From NCBI RefSeq assembly GCF_900197875.1, contig NZ_FZMO01000479.1, forward strand, positions 1-35,956: a DNA stretch of 35,956 nucleotides. The letters run 5' to 3'. Source of the DNA: Frankia canadensis. Its GTDB lineage: Bacteria; Actinomycetota; Actinomycetes; Frankiales; Frankiaceae. The notes beneath the pieces were generated by a model that was not told where the DNA came from, searched no databases, and was given only the letters and a program-made list of their open reading frames with translations. Below, in pieces: positions 1 to 8,511 of the stretch. Numbering within the stretch: position 1 is the first letter of the stretch; each line of letters begins with the position of its first letter. Both the position numbers and the translations under genes were made by a program.

Positions 1-37
1 CCCCAGGTCGCCCGTGCTGACTCCCCGCCCCCCGAGC

Positions 38-71
38 GGGTCGGTCGACTCCCTCCCGGGTCGACCGACCC
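38..71. terminator. Strong inverted repeat upstream of nifE
   Basis: Two perfect 12-base arms, GGGTCGGTCGAC at 38-49 and GTCGACCGACCC at 60-71, enclose a 10-base loop. There is no T-run. One frame ends in TGA at 18-20 and could be the tail of an upstream gene (nifK would be expected), but too little is present to tell. The hairpin may be a terminator, or an RNA-stabilising or processing element between nifHDK and nifEN messages. Confidence 0.5.
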
Positions 72-103
72 TCTCCCTGCCGCCCTCCGCCTGCGGCTCA
101 CTG

Positions 104-124
104 TCCTATTTATGCGTATTCATC
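104..124 (+). promoter_or_regulatory. AT-rich patch before nifE, possible -10 region
   Basis: The bases around 106-123 (core TATTTATGCGTATT) are strikingly AT-rich for this genome. They lie 40-60 bases before the nifE start and just after the 38-71 hairpin. That would suit an internal promoter restarting transcription for nifE onward. No convincing -35 element is visible and no -24/-12 sigma54 motif is present, so this is a weak inference. Confidence 0.25.
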
Positions 125-163
125 CAGCCTCACCCGAGGACCGCCCCCTCCCGAGGATGGCCT

Positions 164-1564
164 ATGTCCGCTCCGGAACGCGCCGCCCTGTTCAGCGAGA
201 CGGCCTGCGACACCAACAACGCCAAGAGCGAGAAGCAGCGCAAGGCGGGCTGCCCCAAACCCCAGCCCGGTGGCACCGCCGGCGGCTGCACCTTCGACGG
301 CGCCATGATCACCCTGGTCCCGATCGCCGACAGCGCCCACGTCGTGCACGGCCCGATCGCCTGCGCCGGCAACTCCTGGGACGGCCGCGGCAGCCTGTCC
401 TCCGGCCCGACCCTCTACCGACACGGCTTCACCACCGACATGTCCGAGAACGACGTCGTCCTCGGCGGCGAGCAGCGACTGTTCGACACGGTCTGCGAGA
501 TCGTCGAGCGGTATGCGCCCCCCGCGGTCTTCGTCTACTCCACCTGCGTGACCGCCATGATCGGCGACGACCTGGACGCGGTCTGCGCCTCCGCGTCCGC
601 CCAGACCGGCGTGCCGGTCATCCCGGTCGAGGCCCCGGGCTTCGTCGGCAACAAGAACCTCGGCAACAAGATCGCCGGCCAGGCGCTGCTGGACCACGTG
701 ATCGGCACCGTCGAACCGGACGACGCCGGACCGCTCGACGTGAACCTCATCGGCGAGTACAACATCGCCGGCGAGCTGTGGGACGTGCTGCCGGTGCTGC
801 GCCGACTCGGCCTGCGGGTGCGCGCCTGCATCAGCGGCGACGCCCGCTACCGTGACGTGGCCGCCGCCCACCGGGCCCGCGCGACGATGGTCGTCTGCTC
901 CCGGGCCCTGCTCGGCCTCGCCCGCGGCCTCGAGGAGCGCTACGGCATCCCCTGGTTCGAGGGCAGCTTCTACGGCACCCGCGCGATGGCCGACAGCCTG
1001 CGTGGCTTCGCCCGCCTGCTCGACGACGACGACCTCACCCGGCGCACCGAGGAGCTCATCGCCGCCGAGGAGGCCGCCACCGAGGCGGCGATCGCGCCGT
1101 ACCGCGCCCGCCTGGCGGGACGCAAGGCGGTCCTCTACACGGGCGGGGTGAAGAGCTGGTCGATCGTCTCGGCGCTGCAGGAACTCGGCATCGAGGTGGT
1201 CGGCAGCGGCATCACCAAGAGCTCCGACGGTGACGTGGACCGGATCCGCGAGCTGCTCGGTGACAGCAAGATGATCAAGGACAGCAGTCCGCGGGAGTTG
1301 CTGCGGGTCGCCGAGGACACCGGGGCGGACATCCTGGTCGCCGGCGGGCGCAACCAGTACACCGCGCTCAAGGGCCGGCTGCCCTTCCTCGACATCAACC
1401 AGGAACGGCACATCCCCTACGCGGGCTACACCGGGATGGTCGAGTTCGCCCGCCAGCTCGACATGGCGATCGCGAGCCCCGTCTGGGAGCAGGTCCGCCG
1501 CCCAGCCCCCTGGGACGCGGCCGACGCCGGCGCTCGCGACGGCCACGCGGCGGAGGCGGCGTGA
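164..1564 (+). CDS. nifE: Nitrogenase iron-molybdenum cofactor scaffold protein NifE
   Basis: NifE pairs with NifN to form the cytoplasmic NifEN scaffold, on which the NifB-made precursor cluster matures into FeMo-cofactor. The product is 466 residues, close to the family norm. Cys42, Cys67 and Cys128 have spacing nearly identical to the cluster-ligand cysteines of Azotobacter NifE (37, 62, 124). Typical signatures follow, such as [15 protein letters not shown] near residue 62 and [13 protein letters not shown] near 124. The frame is open upstream to base 14, but ATG 164 is chosen because GAGG at 153-156 precedes it by 7 bases and family similarity starts there. The stop overlaps the nifN start (TGATG), which suggests translational coupling. 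Identification is very secure. Confidence 0.97.
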   Translation: MSAPERAALFSETACDTNNAKSEKQRKAGCPKPQPGGTAGGCTFDGAMITLVPIADSAHVVHGPIACAGNSWDGRGSLSSGPTLYRHGFTTDMSENDVVLGGEQRLFDTVCEIVERYAPPAVFVYSTCVTAMIGDDLDAVCASASAQTGVPVIPVEAPGFVGNKNLGNKIAGQALLDHVIGTVEPDDAGPLDVNLIGEYNIAGELWDVLPVLRRLGLRVRACISGDARYRDVAAAHRARATMVVCSRALLGLARGLEERYGIPWFEGSFYGTRAMADSLRGFARLLDDDDLTRRTEELIAAEEAATEAAIAPYRARLAGRKAVLYTGGVKSWSIVSALQELGIEVVGSGITKSSDGDVDRIRELLGDSKMIKDSSPRELLRVAEDTGADILVAGGRNQYTALKGRLPFLDINQERHIPYAGYTGMVEFARQLDMAIASPVWEQVRRPAPWDAADAGARDGHAAEAA

Positions 1565-3243
1565 TGGCCCGGATCACCGTGGTGGAGCGCGGCGCGACGA
1601 TCGACCCGCTCAAGTTCTCCCAGCCCCTCGGCGCGGCGCTGGTCTTCCTCGGCCTCGCCCGCTCGATGCCGATCATGCACGGCTCGAAGGGCTGCGCGTC
1701 GTTCGCGAAGGCCCTGCTGACCCGGCACTTCAACGAGCCGATCCCGCTGCAGACCACCGGCATCACCGAGGTGACCGCGGTCGTCGGCAGCGGCGAGTCG
1801 CTGGTCGCCACCCTCGACGCCATCCGCAAGAAGCAGCGCCCGGAAGTCATCGGACTGCTCACCACGGGCGTCACCGAGGTGTCGGGTGAGGACGTCGGCG
1901 GCCAGCTGCGCGCCTACCTCGACGCCTGGGCCGACGCGGACGCCGGACACGGCGCGGACGCCGGACACGGCGCGGACACCGGTCACGACCTGGGGCCGCT
2001 GATCATCGGGGTGTCGACCCCGGAATTCCTCGGTGGCCTGTCCGACGGCTGGAGCGCGGCCCTGGAAGCGCTGGTCCGGGCGGTCGTCCCGGCGCCGCCC
2101 GGTGGCGCGGCGGGCCTGGTGTCACCGGTCGGCGCGCGGGGCCGGACGCCCGTGGCGCGACGCGAGGCGGTGGAGGGTCACACCGCCCTGCTCGCGGCGT
2201 CCGCGCTGCCCACGCCCCCGCAGACCACCGGCGAGGACGGTGACCCTGATCTCGTCGCCGTCCTCGCCGGTCCCGGCCTGACCGCCGCCGACCTCGACGA
2301 GCTGGCCGAGCTGGTCCGCGCCTTCGGGCTCACCCCGGTGCTGGTCCCCGACCTGTCCAGCTCCGTCGACGGGCATCTCGCCCCGGCCTGGCAGCCGACG
2401 ACCACCGGGGGGACGACCGTCGCCGACCTGCGCCGCCTGCGCGACGCGTCCGCCGTCCTGATCGCCGGCGCGACCGCGTCCGCCGCCGGCGAGCTGCTCG
2501 CCGCGCGGACCGGGGCGCCGCTGCTGCGCCACCGGCACCTCGCCGGCCTCACCGAGACGGACGCGCTGGTCGGCGAGCTGATGGCGATCAGCGGCCGGAC
2601 CGCGCCGCGCGCGGTGCGCCGGGCGCGGGCGCGGCTCGCCGACGGCCTGCTCGACGCGCACTTCGTCCTCGGCGGGGTGCGGGTGGCGATCGCCGCCGAG
2701 CCGGACACCCTGCTCGCCGCCGGCTCGCTGCTGCACGACGCCGGCGCCGAGATCGTGACCGCGATGTCGCCGACCCCCGCGCCGGCGCTCGCCGACGCAC
2801 CCTTCGACGAGGTGGTCGTCGGCGACCTGGCCGAGTTCGCCGCGCGGGCCCGGGCTGCCGGTGCCGACCTGGTCGTCGGCTCCAGCCACCTGCGCGAGAT
2901 CGCGCACCAGCTCGGCGCGGCGTTCCTGCCGCTCGGCTTCCCGATCTTCGACCGGCTGGGGGCGACCCTGACCGGCACCGCGGGCTACGGCGGAAGCCTG
3001 CGCCTGCTCATCGACGCGGCGAACCGCGTCCTCGACCACGGCCACACGCACCATCGGACTCCGGACGACCAGCGCGCCGAGCACGCGCACCCGGGCCAGG
3101 TGGACGCGCGGGCCCCAGTGGATACCGCGTCGACCGGACCCGCGTCCGACGCAGGGCAGTCCTCGACGGACATCCCCCGCCAGCCGCGCGCCACGGCCGA
3201 CCCCGATGAACTCGACAACCTGTTCCAGGAGTCACCGTGTTGA
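1564..3243 (+). CDS. nifN: Nitrogenase cofactor scaffold protein NifN
   Basis: Second subunit of the NifEN cofactor-assembly scaffold. The N-terminal signature contains [18 protein letters not shown] with Cys44, matching the single cluster-ligand cysteine (Cys44) known in Azotobacter Nif[20 protein letters not shown] follows. ATG 1564 overlaps the nifE stop and has GGAGG at 1552-1556; a GTG at 1561 is an alternative. At 559 residues it is longer than usual NifN (about 430-460). The excess lies in a His/Asp/Gly repeat near residues 125-141, a loop around 180-225, and a hydrophilic tail of about 70 residues starting HGHTHH. The core fold looks intact, so these are probably surface insertions. 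Its end overlaps the nifX start. Confidence 0.95.
   Translation: MARITVVERGATIDPLKFSQPLGAALVFLGLARSMPIMHGSKGCASFAKALLTRHFNEPIPLQTTGITEVTAVVGSGESLVATLDAIRKKQRPEVIGLLTTGVTEVSGEDVGGQLRAYLDAWADADAGHGADAGHGADTGHDLGPLIIGVSTPEFLGGLSDGWSAALEALVRAVVPAPPGGAAGLVSPVGARGRTPVARREAVEGHTALLAASALPTPPQTTGEDGDPDLVAVLAGPGLTAADLDELAELVRAFGLTPVLVPDLSSSVDGHLAPAWQPTTTGGTTVADLRRLRDASAVLIAGATASAAGELLAARTGAPLLRHRHLAGLTETDALVGELMAISGRTAPRAVRRARARLADGLLDAHFVLGGVRVAIAAEPDTLLAAGSLLHDAGAEIVTAMSPTPAPALADAPFDEVVVGDLAEFAARARAAGADLVVGSSHLREIAHQLGAAFLPLGFPIFDRLGATLTGTAGYGGSLRLLIDAANRVLDHGHTHHRTPDDQRAEHAHPGQVDARAPVDTASTGPASDAGQSSTDIPRQPRATADPDELDNLFQESPC
1936..1986 (+). repeat. 18-bp tandem repeat inside nifN
   Basis: Two exact 18-base units (1936-1953, 1954-1971; GCGGACGCCGGACACGGC) are followed by a diverged 15-base third (1972-1986). 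Because 18 is a multiple of three, the frame is kept and the protein gains about three ADAGHG hexapeptides. This looks like in-frame repeat expansion in a surface loop. Confidence 0.9.
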
Positions 3244-3668
3244 AGATCGCTTTCGCGACGAGCGACGGGACCGCAGTGGACCAGCATTTCGGCTGGTGCC
3301 GCCGGTTCGACGTGTACGACGTCGGCCCCGAGGGATCCCGCCTGCTGGAGAGCCGGCTGTTGGACGAGGCCGCCAACGATGAGGAAAGCAAGATCGAGTC
3401 ACGGCTGTCCGCCGTCGCGGACTGCGTGATCCTCAACATCAGCGACATCGGCGGCACGGCCGCCGCGCGGGTCGTCAAGGCCCGGATCCACCCGGTGAAG
3501 GTGGCCAAGGGGACGAGCGTCGCCGACCTGCTCGACCGGTACGTCGCGACCCTCGCCGGCACGCCGCCGCCCTGGCTGCGCAAGGTGCTGCGCGCCCGCG
3601 ACCCGCAGCCGACCACCCAGAACTGGACCCGCAGCGTCGCCGCGGTGCTCAAGGGAGACGCCGCATGA
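3237..3668 (+). CDS. nifX: FeMo-cofactor precursor carrier NifX
   Basis: NifX binds and shuttles the NifB-co/VK-cluster precursor between NifB and NifEN. The 143-residue protein shows the dinitrogenase-iron-molybdenum-cofactor-binding fold, with [17 protein letters not shown] near residues 14-30 and [14 protein letters not shown] near 60-73. It has a C-terminal basic segment typical of actinobacterial NifX. Translation most likely starts at GTG 3237, five bases after AGGAG (3227-3231). The start lies within the last codons of nifN. The end overlaps the next start as ATGA. The C-terminal domain of NifB in this window belongs to the same superfamily. Confidence 0.93.
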   Translation: MLKIAFATSDGTAVDQHFGWCRRFDVYDVGPEGSRLLESRLLDEAANDEESKIESRLSAVADCVILNISDIGGTAAARVVKARIHPVKVAKGTSVADLLDRYVATLAGTPPPWLRKVLRARDPQPTTQNWTRSVAAVLKGDAA

Positions 3669-4108
3669 CCGAGATGACCGGATTCCTGCGGGACCTGCTC
3701 GACCAGGTCCGCGCCGACGACGCCTACGGCCAGCTCGGCCGGTTCTCTGACGAGCGGCTGCTCGCCCCGTTCGTGGTCACGAAGGAGGAGCGCCGGAAGA
3801 TCCCGGCGTCCTGCGACCTGGAGCCCGCCACCGAGGCCCGGCTGCGGTGCTTCTACCAGGCGGTGGCGGGCGCCATCGAGAAGGCGACCGGCGCGTTCAG
3901 CACGACCGTCCTCGACATCAACCACGAGGGCTTCGGCCGGGCGATCGTCTTCGCCGGCCGGCTCGTCGTCCTCGACGACGCCCTGCGCGACGTGCAGCGC
4001 TTCGGCTTCGACTCGCTGGACAAGCTCGCCGCCCGCGGCGAGTCGCTGGTGATCAACGCGGCGAAGATCGCCGAGCGGTTCCCCGAGGTGGCCCGCGATG
4101 ACTCCTGA
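3665..4108 (+). CDS. NifX-associated nitrogen fixation protein (DUF269)
   Basis: This 147-residue protein belongs to the NifX-associated family (DUF269), found next to nifX in nearly all diazotrophs and often called orf3. Recognisable stretches are [19 protein letters not shown] near residues 36-54 and [27 protein letters not shown] near 89-115. The molecular function is not firmly established; a role in cofactor handling together with NifX is inferred from its constant linkage. ATG 3665 overlaps the nifX stop and its own 3' end overlaps the next gene by 11 bases, so it is co-translated with its neighbours. Confidence 0.9.
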   Translation: MTEMTGFLRDLLDQVRADDAYGQLGRFSDERLLAPFVVTKEERRKIPASCDLEPATEARLRCFYQAVAGAIEKATGAFSTTVLDINHEGFGRAIVFAGRLVVLDDALRDVQRFGFDSLDKLAARGESLVINAAKIAERFPEVARDDS

Positions 4109-4382
4109 CACCCCGACCACCGCCGGCCCCGCGCCCGCCGACGCCGCGTCCGTCGAGGTCGCGAACCTCGACCCGGAGGAGGCCCGCAAGCGGCTGCGCA
4201 AGCTGGGCATGAAGGCGTCGCAGCTCAAGCTCGACCTGCACGACCTGGCCGAGGACCTGCCGCTGGGCTGGGAGAACATCCCCGACCTCGCGCGCCGAAC
4301 CTACGACGCCTACGCCGAGATCGCCCTGCTGCAGACGCTGGCCGACGCGCCGTCCCGGGCCGACAGGGAGGCGTCGGCATGA
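4098..4382 (+). CDS. Small nif-associated protein (DUF683 / CCE_0567-like)
   Basis: A 94-residue, mostly helical protein of the DUF683 family, always encoded near nifX and nifW in diazotrophs. The family core is recognisable from [20 protein letters not shown] (residues about 25-44) through [19 protein letters not shown]. Residues 1-20 are a low-complexity Pro/Ala/Thr lead-in. Homologues form small helical bundles; their role in nitrogen fixation is unknown. The start lies 11 bases inside the preceding gene and the stop overlaps nifW (ATGA). Confidence 0.87.
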   Translation: MTPDTPTTAGPAPADAASVEVANLDPEEARKRLRKLGMKASQLKLDLHDLAEDLPLGWENIPDLARRTYDAYAEIALLQTLADAPSRADREASA

Positions 4383-4780
4383 GCGCGACCGGCACCGCCG
4401 CCGCCCGGCTCGCGGGCTTTCACCGCTGCTCCACCGCGGAGGAGTACTTCGCGCTGCTCGATGTCGACTTCGACCCCCGCGTCGTCGCCGTCAACCGGCT
4501 GCACATCCTGCGGGTGTTCTCCGGCGAGCTGGTGAAGCTGCACGACGCCGGGGACGGCGAGCGCACCGATCCCGAGGAGCTGCTGCGCGACTACCGTGCG
4601 GCGCTCGTCCGCTCGTACGAGGCCTTCCTCACCGCCACCGCGCTGGACCATCGCGTCTTCAAGGTCCTCAAGGACCGCGCACCCGAGTCGGCCTTCGTGC
4701 CGTCATCCGAGATCACCGTCCGGCGACCGGGCGAGGACCCGTCGCCGGCACCGTCCGAGCAGCCGGAGGATGCCCGATGA
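4379..4780 (+). CDS. nifW: Nitrogenase-stabilising/protective protein NifW
   Basis: NifW associates with the MoFe protein and is linked to its maturation and to protection from oxygen. The 133-residue product has the family pattern: a start region with [17 protein letters not shown] (residues 18-34), [14 protein letters not shown] near 40, and the ending [20 protein letters not shown] Pro/Ser/Glu-rich tail of about 20 residues follows the conserved part. ATG 4379 overlaps the preceding stop and the gene's stop overlaps nifZ (ATGA). Length and position between the DUF683 gene and nifZ are as expected. Confidence 0.93.
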   Translation: MSATGTAAARLAGFHRCSTAEEYFALLDVDFDPRVVAVNRLHILRVFSGELVKLHDAGDGERTDPEELLRDYRAALVRSYEAFLTATALDHRVFKVLKDRAPESAFVPSSEITVRRPGEDPSPAPSEQPEDAR

Positions 4781-5373
4781 GCAGCAACACCTACGACGTC
4801 GGGGATGTCGTCGCCACCGTCAAGGATCTGCGCAACGACGGGACGTACCCGGACCCGGCGTTCGCCGTCGGCGAGGTGCTGGTCGAGGCCGGCACCATCG
4901 GCGAGGTCATCAACGTCGGCCTCTACCTGCAGGAACACATCGTCTACGCGGTCGCGTTCCGCAACGGGCGGGTCGTCGGCGCGCTGGAGCGCGAGCTCGC
5001 GGTGCCCGTGATCGACGCGGACGCGATCGAGGCCCGGGACGAACCGATCCCCGCCACCGCGAGCGCGCCCGCCGAGGCCGCGGCGAAGGCGGCGACCCCG
5101 GCGAAGGGCGAGGCCGCGACCCCGGCGCCGGGCGACCAGCCGGTGGCGGTGCCGATCGCCGCGGTCAGCGCCGACGGGCCTGGCCAGGGCCATGGTCACG
5201 GTGGCGGCCACGGCGAGGGGCACGGCGGTGGCAAGGGCCACGGCGGGGGCGGCTGCAAGCACGGGTCGTCGAACTGCGGCTCCGGCAAGGGTTCCGGCGC
5301 GGCGGGGGACGCGGCGAAGGAGGACACCACGGCTGTGGCCGCCGAGGCTGCGGCATCGAAGGGCGGGGCGTGA
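4777..5373 (+). CDS. nifZ: Nitrogen fixation protein NifZ with His/Gly/Cys-rich tail
   Basis: NifZ is a chaperone-like factor for maturation of the second P-cluster in the MoFe protein. The N-terminal part (about residues 1-85) carries the NifZ domain: [17 protein letters not shown] at residues 6-22, then [23 protein letters not shown]. The remaining 110 residues are unusual: an Ala/Pro/Glu linker, then a His-Gly stretch ([20 protein letters not shown]) and two cysteines in [12 protein letters not shown]. This resembles metal-binding tails of nickel or zinc chaperones, though here function is only inferred. At 198 residues it is well over the usual length. The stop overlaps the nifB start (TGATG). 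Confidence 0.9.
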   Translation: MSSNTYDVGDVVATVKDLRNDGTYPDPAFAVGEVLVEAGTIGEVINVGLYLQEHIVYAVAFRNGRVVGALERELAVPVIDADAIEARDEPIPATASAPAEAAAKAATPAKGEAATPAPGDQPVAVPIAAVSADGPGQGHGHGGGHGEGHGGGKGHGGGGCKHGSSNCGSGKGSGAAGDAAKEDTTAVAAEAAASKGGA

Positions 5374-6959
5374 TGACGGGCAAGCCACTCGCCGTCGCCG
5401 ACCGTCCCGGCGGTTGCGCCAGCACCACGAGCTGCGGCACCAGCGCGCCCGCGCGGAACGCCGAGCTCGCGGAGAAGATCGCCAACCATCCGTGTTACAG
5501 CGCCGAGGCCCACCAGTACTACGCGCGCATGCACGTCGCGGTCGCTCCCGGTTGCAACATCCAGTGCAACTACTGCAACCGGAAGTTCGACTGCGCCAAC
5601 GAGAGCCGCCCGGGTGTCACCAGCTCGCTGCTCACGCCCGAGGACGCGCTGGCCAAGGTCAAGCTGGTCGCCAGCGAGATCAAGCAGATGAGCGTGCTTG
5701 GCATCGCCGGCCCCGGCGACCCGCTGGCCAACCCGAAGCCGACATTCCGCACGATGGAGCTGGTGGCCCGGGACTGCCCGGACATCAAGCTGTGCCTGTC
5801 CACGAACGGGCTGCGGCTGCCGGAGTTCGTCGACCGGATCGCCGAGCTCAACGTCGACCACGTCACGATCACGATCAACATGACCGACCCGGAGGTCGGC
5901 GAGCGGATCTACCCGTGGGTGGCCTGGAAGGGCAGGCGGTACACCGGCCGGGAGGCGTCGACGATCCTGGCCGAGCAGCAGCTCGCCGGGCTCGCGGCGC
6001 TCACCGAGCGCGGGATCCTCTGCAAGGTCAACTCGGTGATGATCCCGGGCGTCAACGACGACCACCTCGTCGAGGTCTCCCGGACCGTCAAGGAGCTCGG
6101 CGCCTTCCTGCACAACGTGATGCCGCTGGTCTCGGCGCCCGAGCACGGCACCCACTTCGGGCTGACCGGCCAGCGCGGCCCGACCCCGCAGGAGCTCAAG
6201 GCCCTGCAGGACCGGTGCGAGCAGCACGACGGCGCCGAGATGACCATGATGCGGCACTGCCGGCAGTGCCGCGCCGACGCGGTCGGCCTGCTCGGCGAGG
6301 ACCGCGGCGACGAGTTCACCCCGGAGACCTACCAGGGTCGGGAGATCACCTACGACCTCGCCGGCCGGCAGGCGGCGCACGAGGAGATCGAGCGCTGGCG
6401 CGCGGAGGTCGCCGCCACCCGCCGCAGCCTCAACATCGCCACCGGCGCCCTGCTCCCCGCCGGCACCACCCTCACCGGCGCCACCCCGTCCTCCGGGGAC
6501 GCGGCCGGCCTCGCCGCGGGCACCGCGGCCGACTCCCCGGCCGACTCCCCGACCGGCACCCCGGCCGCCGAGCCGGCCCGGCCGGATGAGGTCGTCCTCA
6601 TCGCGGTCGCCACCAAGGGCAGCGGCGTCGTCAACCAGCACTTCGGTCACGCCGGCGAGTTCCTCATCTACGAGGGCGGCGCCGGCTGGGCCCGGCTGGT
6701 GCAGACCCGCGACGTCGACCGGTACTGCACGGGCCCGTCCGAATGCGACGAGGACGAGTCCCGTCTCGACCAAACGATCGCGATGCTGTCCGACTGCTCC
6801 GCCGTGCTCTGCAGCAAGATCGGCGGCGGCCCGCGCGAGGCGCTGACGGCGGCCGGCATCGAACCGGTGGAGATCTACGACCTGATCGACAAGGCGGTGG
6901 CCGAGGTCGGCGGCCGCCTCAGCGCGCACCGCGCCCCCGCGAAGGCAGGTACATCATGA
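5373..6959 (+). CDS. nifB: NifB, radical SAM NifB-co synthase with NifX-like domain
   Basis: NifB fuses two Fe-S clusters with insertion of carbide from S-adenosylmethionine, giving NifB-co, the precursor of FeMo-co. Of 528 residues, about 40-330 form the radical SAM part: the CX3CX2C motif is Cys61, Cys65, Cys68, a GPGDPL motif lies at 113-118, and a further CxxC is at Cys296/Cys299. A Ser/Pro/Ala/Thr linker (about 365-404) leads to a C-terminal NifX-like domain (about 405-515) with [16 protein letters not shown]. The same two-domain layout is common in bacterial NifB. The frame is open far upstream across nifZ, but ATG 5373 overlapping the nifZ stop is the sensible start. Confidence 0.97.
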   Translation: MTGKPLAVADRPGGCASTTSCGTSAPARNAELAEKIANHPCYSAEAHQYYARMHVAVAPGCNIQCNYCNRKFDCANESRPGVTSSLLTPEDALAKVKLVASEIKQMSVLGIAGPGDPLANPKPTFRTMELVARDCPDIKLCLSTNGLRLPEFVDRIAELNVDHVTITINMTDPEVGERIYPWVAWKGRRYTGREASTILAEQQLAGLAALTERGILCKVNSVMIPGVNDDHLVEVSRTVKELGAFLHNVMPLVSAPEHGTHFGLTGQRGPTPQELKALQDRCEQHDGAEMTMMRHCRQCRADAVGLLGEDRGDEFTPETYQGREITYDLAGRQAAHEEIERWRAEVAATRRSLNIATGALLPAGTTLTGATPSSGDAAGLAAGTAADSPADSPTGTPAAEPARPDEVVLIAVATKGSGVVNQHFGHAGEFLIYEGGAGWARLVQTRDVDRYCTGPSECDEDESRLDQTIAMLSDCSAVLCSKIGGGPREALTAAGIEPVEIYDLIDKAVAEVGGRLSAHRAPAKAGTS

Positions 6960-7576
6960 CCGCGACCGCCACCGCCATCGAGCTGACCGACCGGGCCCGC
7001 GCGCAGGTCCGCCGCCTGCTCGGCTCCACCCCGGGCACGGCCGGGTTCGCGCTGCGCATCGGCGTCGACCCGGGCGGCTGCTCCGGCTACACCTACAACC
7101 TCTCGCTCGTCCCCGACGCCGACGCCGACGACATCGTCTACCCGCAGGACGGCTTCGACGTCCTCGTGCACACGTCGATGGTGGACCTGCTGCGTGGGAT
7201 GCGCGTCGACTACGCCGAGACGCTGACCTCCTCCGGCTTCACCTTCACCAACCCGAACGCGAAGAGCTCGTGCGGCTGCGGCTCGTCGTTCGGCGCCTCC
7301 GACTCCCCGCAGCGCACCGAGGCCGACGCGAAGCTGCGTGCCCAGGTCGAGGACGTGCTGGGCGAGATTCGGCCGTTCCTGCGCGGCGACGGCGGCGACG
7401 CCGAGATCGTCGCGGTCCTCGCCGGCGGCGGCGAGCCGGGCTCCGCCGAGGTGCACCTGCGCCTGACCGGTGCCTGCGGTGGCTGCTCCAGCGCGAACGC
7501 GACCCTGACCGGGGTGATCGAGACCCGGCTCAAGGAGGCGCTGCCCGAGATCGGGCGGGTGGCGCTGGTCTCCTGA
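6956..7576 (+). CDS. HesB/IscA - NifU C-terminal domain fusion, Fe-S carrier
   Basis: A 206-residue protein combining two Fe-S carrier modules. Residues 1-112 form an A-type carrier (HesB/IscA) domain with the three conserved cysteines Cys42 (PGGCSGYTY), Cys106 and Cys108 (SSCGCGSS). Residues about 125-206 match the NifU C-terminal (Nfu) domain with Cys174 and Cys177 (GACGGCSS). The NifU N-terminal scaffold and the central 2Fe-2S domain are absent. With NifS encoded nearby, it could receive and transfer clusters for nitrogenase; that is inference. It is sometimes annotated as nifU or hesB. ATG 6956 overlaps the nifB stop (ATGA). Confidence 0.88.
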   Translation: MTATATAIELTDRARAQVRRLLGSTPGTAGFALRIGVDPGGCSGYTYNLSLVPDADADDIVYPQDGFDVLVHTSMVDLLRGMRVDYAETLTSSGFTFTNPNAKSSCGCGSSFGASDSPQRTEADAKLRAQVEDVLGEIRPFLRGDGGDAEIVAVLAGGGEPGSAEVHLRLTGACGGCSSANATLTGVIETRLKEALPEIGRVALVS

Positions 7577-7620
7577 CCGGCCCTTCCCCGCCCGACCGGC
7601 GCCTGACCTGCCCCTTCACT

Positions 7621-7655
7621 TCCTGCTGATTCCGCCCCTGTCCTGCCGATTCCGC
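7621..7655 (+). repeat. Imperfect direct repeat in the gap before hesA
   Basis: TCCTGCTGATTCCGC (7621-7635) recurs with one change as TCCTGCCGATTCCGC (7641-7655), 20 bases apart. It sits in the 89-base gap between the HesB-NifU gene and hesA, the first real gap since the start of nifE. It could be a regulator site or chance; nothing else supports a function. Confidence 0.4.
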
Positions 7656-7665
7656 GGAGCGCGCG

Positions 7666-8511
7666 ATGGTCACTGCCCGGTCCCACTCCCACCCGCGTCT
7701 GAGGTCGATCTGCCCCGGCCCGCCCGCGCGGAGCCTGCCCGTCCAGGCGGCCCCGCCCGATGACGACGCCGACGTCGACGTCTTCCGGCGCTACGACCGA
7801 CAGCTGACCATCCCCGGCTTCGGGGTCTCGGTGCAGCGGCGGCTGAGTCAGGCGACGATCGTCGTGGCTGGGGTCGGCGGGGTCGGCGGGGCGACGGCGA
7901 CCTATCTCGCCGCCGCCGGCGTCGGGCGGCTCATCCTGATCCACCCGGGTGAGCTGGAGGAGCCCGACCTCAACCGGCAGACGCTGATGCGCCCCGAGCG
8001 GGTCGGCCAGTCCCGTGTGCTGTGCGCGGCCGAGACACTTCGCGCGCATCACCCGGCGGTCGAGGTCGTCCCCGTCGACCGGGCGCTGACCGACCCGTCG
8101 GTGCCCGACCTGATCGCGCAGGCCGACGTCGTCGTCGACGCCCGGCACAACTTCCCCGAGCGTTACCTGATCAACCGGATGTGCGTGCGCACCGGGGTGC
8201 CGCTGGTCGTCGCCGCGATGAACGCCACCGAGGGATACCTGCTCGTGGTCCGGCCGGGGGAGCCGTGCCTGCGCTGCGTGTTCCCCGAGGGGGATCCGTC
8301 CTGGGAGCCGCTGGGCTTCCCGGTGCTCGGGTCGGTCGCCGGGACGCTCGGCTGCCTGGCGGCGACCGAGGCGCTCAAGGTCGCCGGCCGGTTCGCCGAA
8401 CCCGCCGCCGGCCGGCTCGTCCACGTCGACCTGTGGGACGTCGAGATGCGCGCCCCGCGGACCCGGCGGGACCCGCGCTGCCCGGACTGCGCCCCGCGGA
8501 GCAGCACGTGA
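7666..8511 (+). CDS. hesA: HesA, ThiF/MoeB-type E1-like adenylating enzyme
   Basis: HesA belongs to the ThiF/MoeB/E1 superfamily, which adenylates the C-terminus of sulfur-carrier proteins; hesA genes accompany nif clusters in cyanobacteria and Frankia, where a sulfur or molybdenum role is suspected. The 281-residue protein has the Rossmann nucleotide motif VVAGVGGVGG (67-75 region), the Asn/Arg/Gln patch DLNRQTL at 101-107, and two zinc-type CxxC pairs, Cys201/Cys204 and Cys272/Cys275. The first 38 residues are an extension of low complexity. ATG 7666 has GGAG at 7656-7659. The stop overlaps the nifS GTG (GTGA). Confidence 0.9.
   Translation: MVTARSHSHPRLRSICPGPPARSLPVQAAPPDDDADVDVFRRYDRQLTIPGFGVSVQRRLSQATIVVAGVGGVGGATATYLAAAGVGRLILIHPGELEEPDLNRQTLMRPERVGQSRVLCAAETLRAHHPAVEVVPVDRALTDPSVPDLIAQADVVVDARHNFPERYLINRMCVRTGVPLVVAAMNATEGYLLVVRPGEPCLRCVFPEGDPSWEPLGFPVLGSVAGTLGCLAATEALKVAGRFAEPAAGRLVHVDLWDVEMRAPRTRRDPRCPDCAPRSST

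Noticed and set aside
1-20. C-terminus of nifK
   Set aside because: One frame ends in TGA at 18-20, but five codons are too few to recognise the protein.
110-1546. 478-codon open frame on the - strand across nifE
   Set aside because: Mirror frame of a secure gene in GC-rich DNA; its product is Gly/Val/Asp/Arg-rich with no family features.
2122-3090. 322-codon - strand frame inside nifN
   Set aside because: Antisense shadow; composition is Gly/Arg/Gln-rich and there is no ribosome-binding site.
5196-6929. 577-codon - strand frame across nifB
   Set aside because: Antisense shadow of NifB; low-complexity product with no motif.
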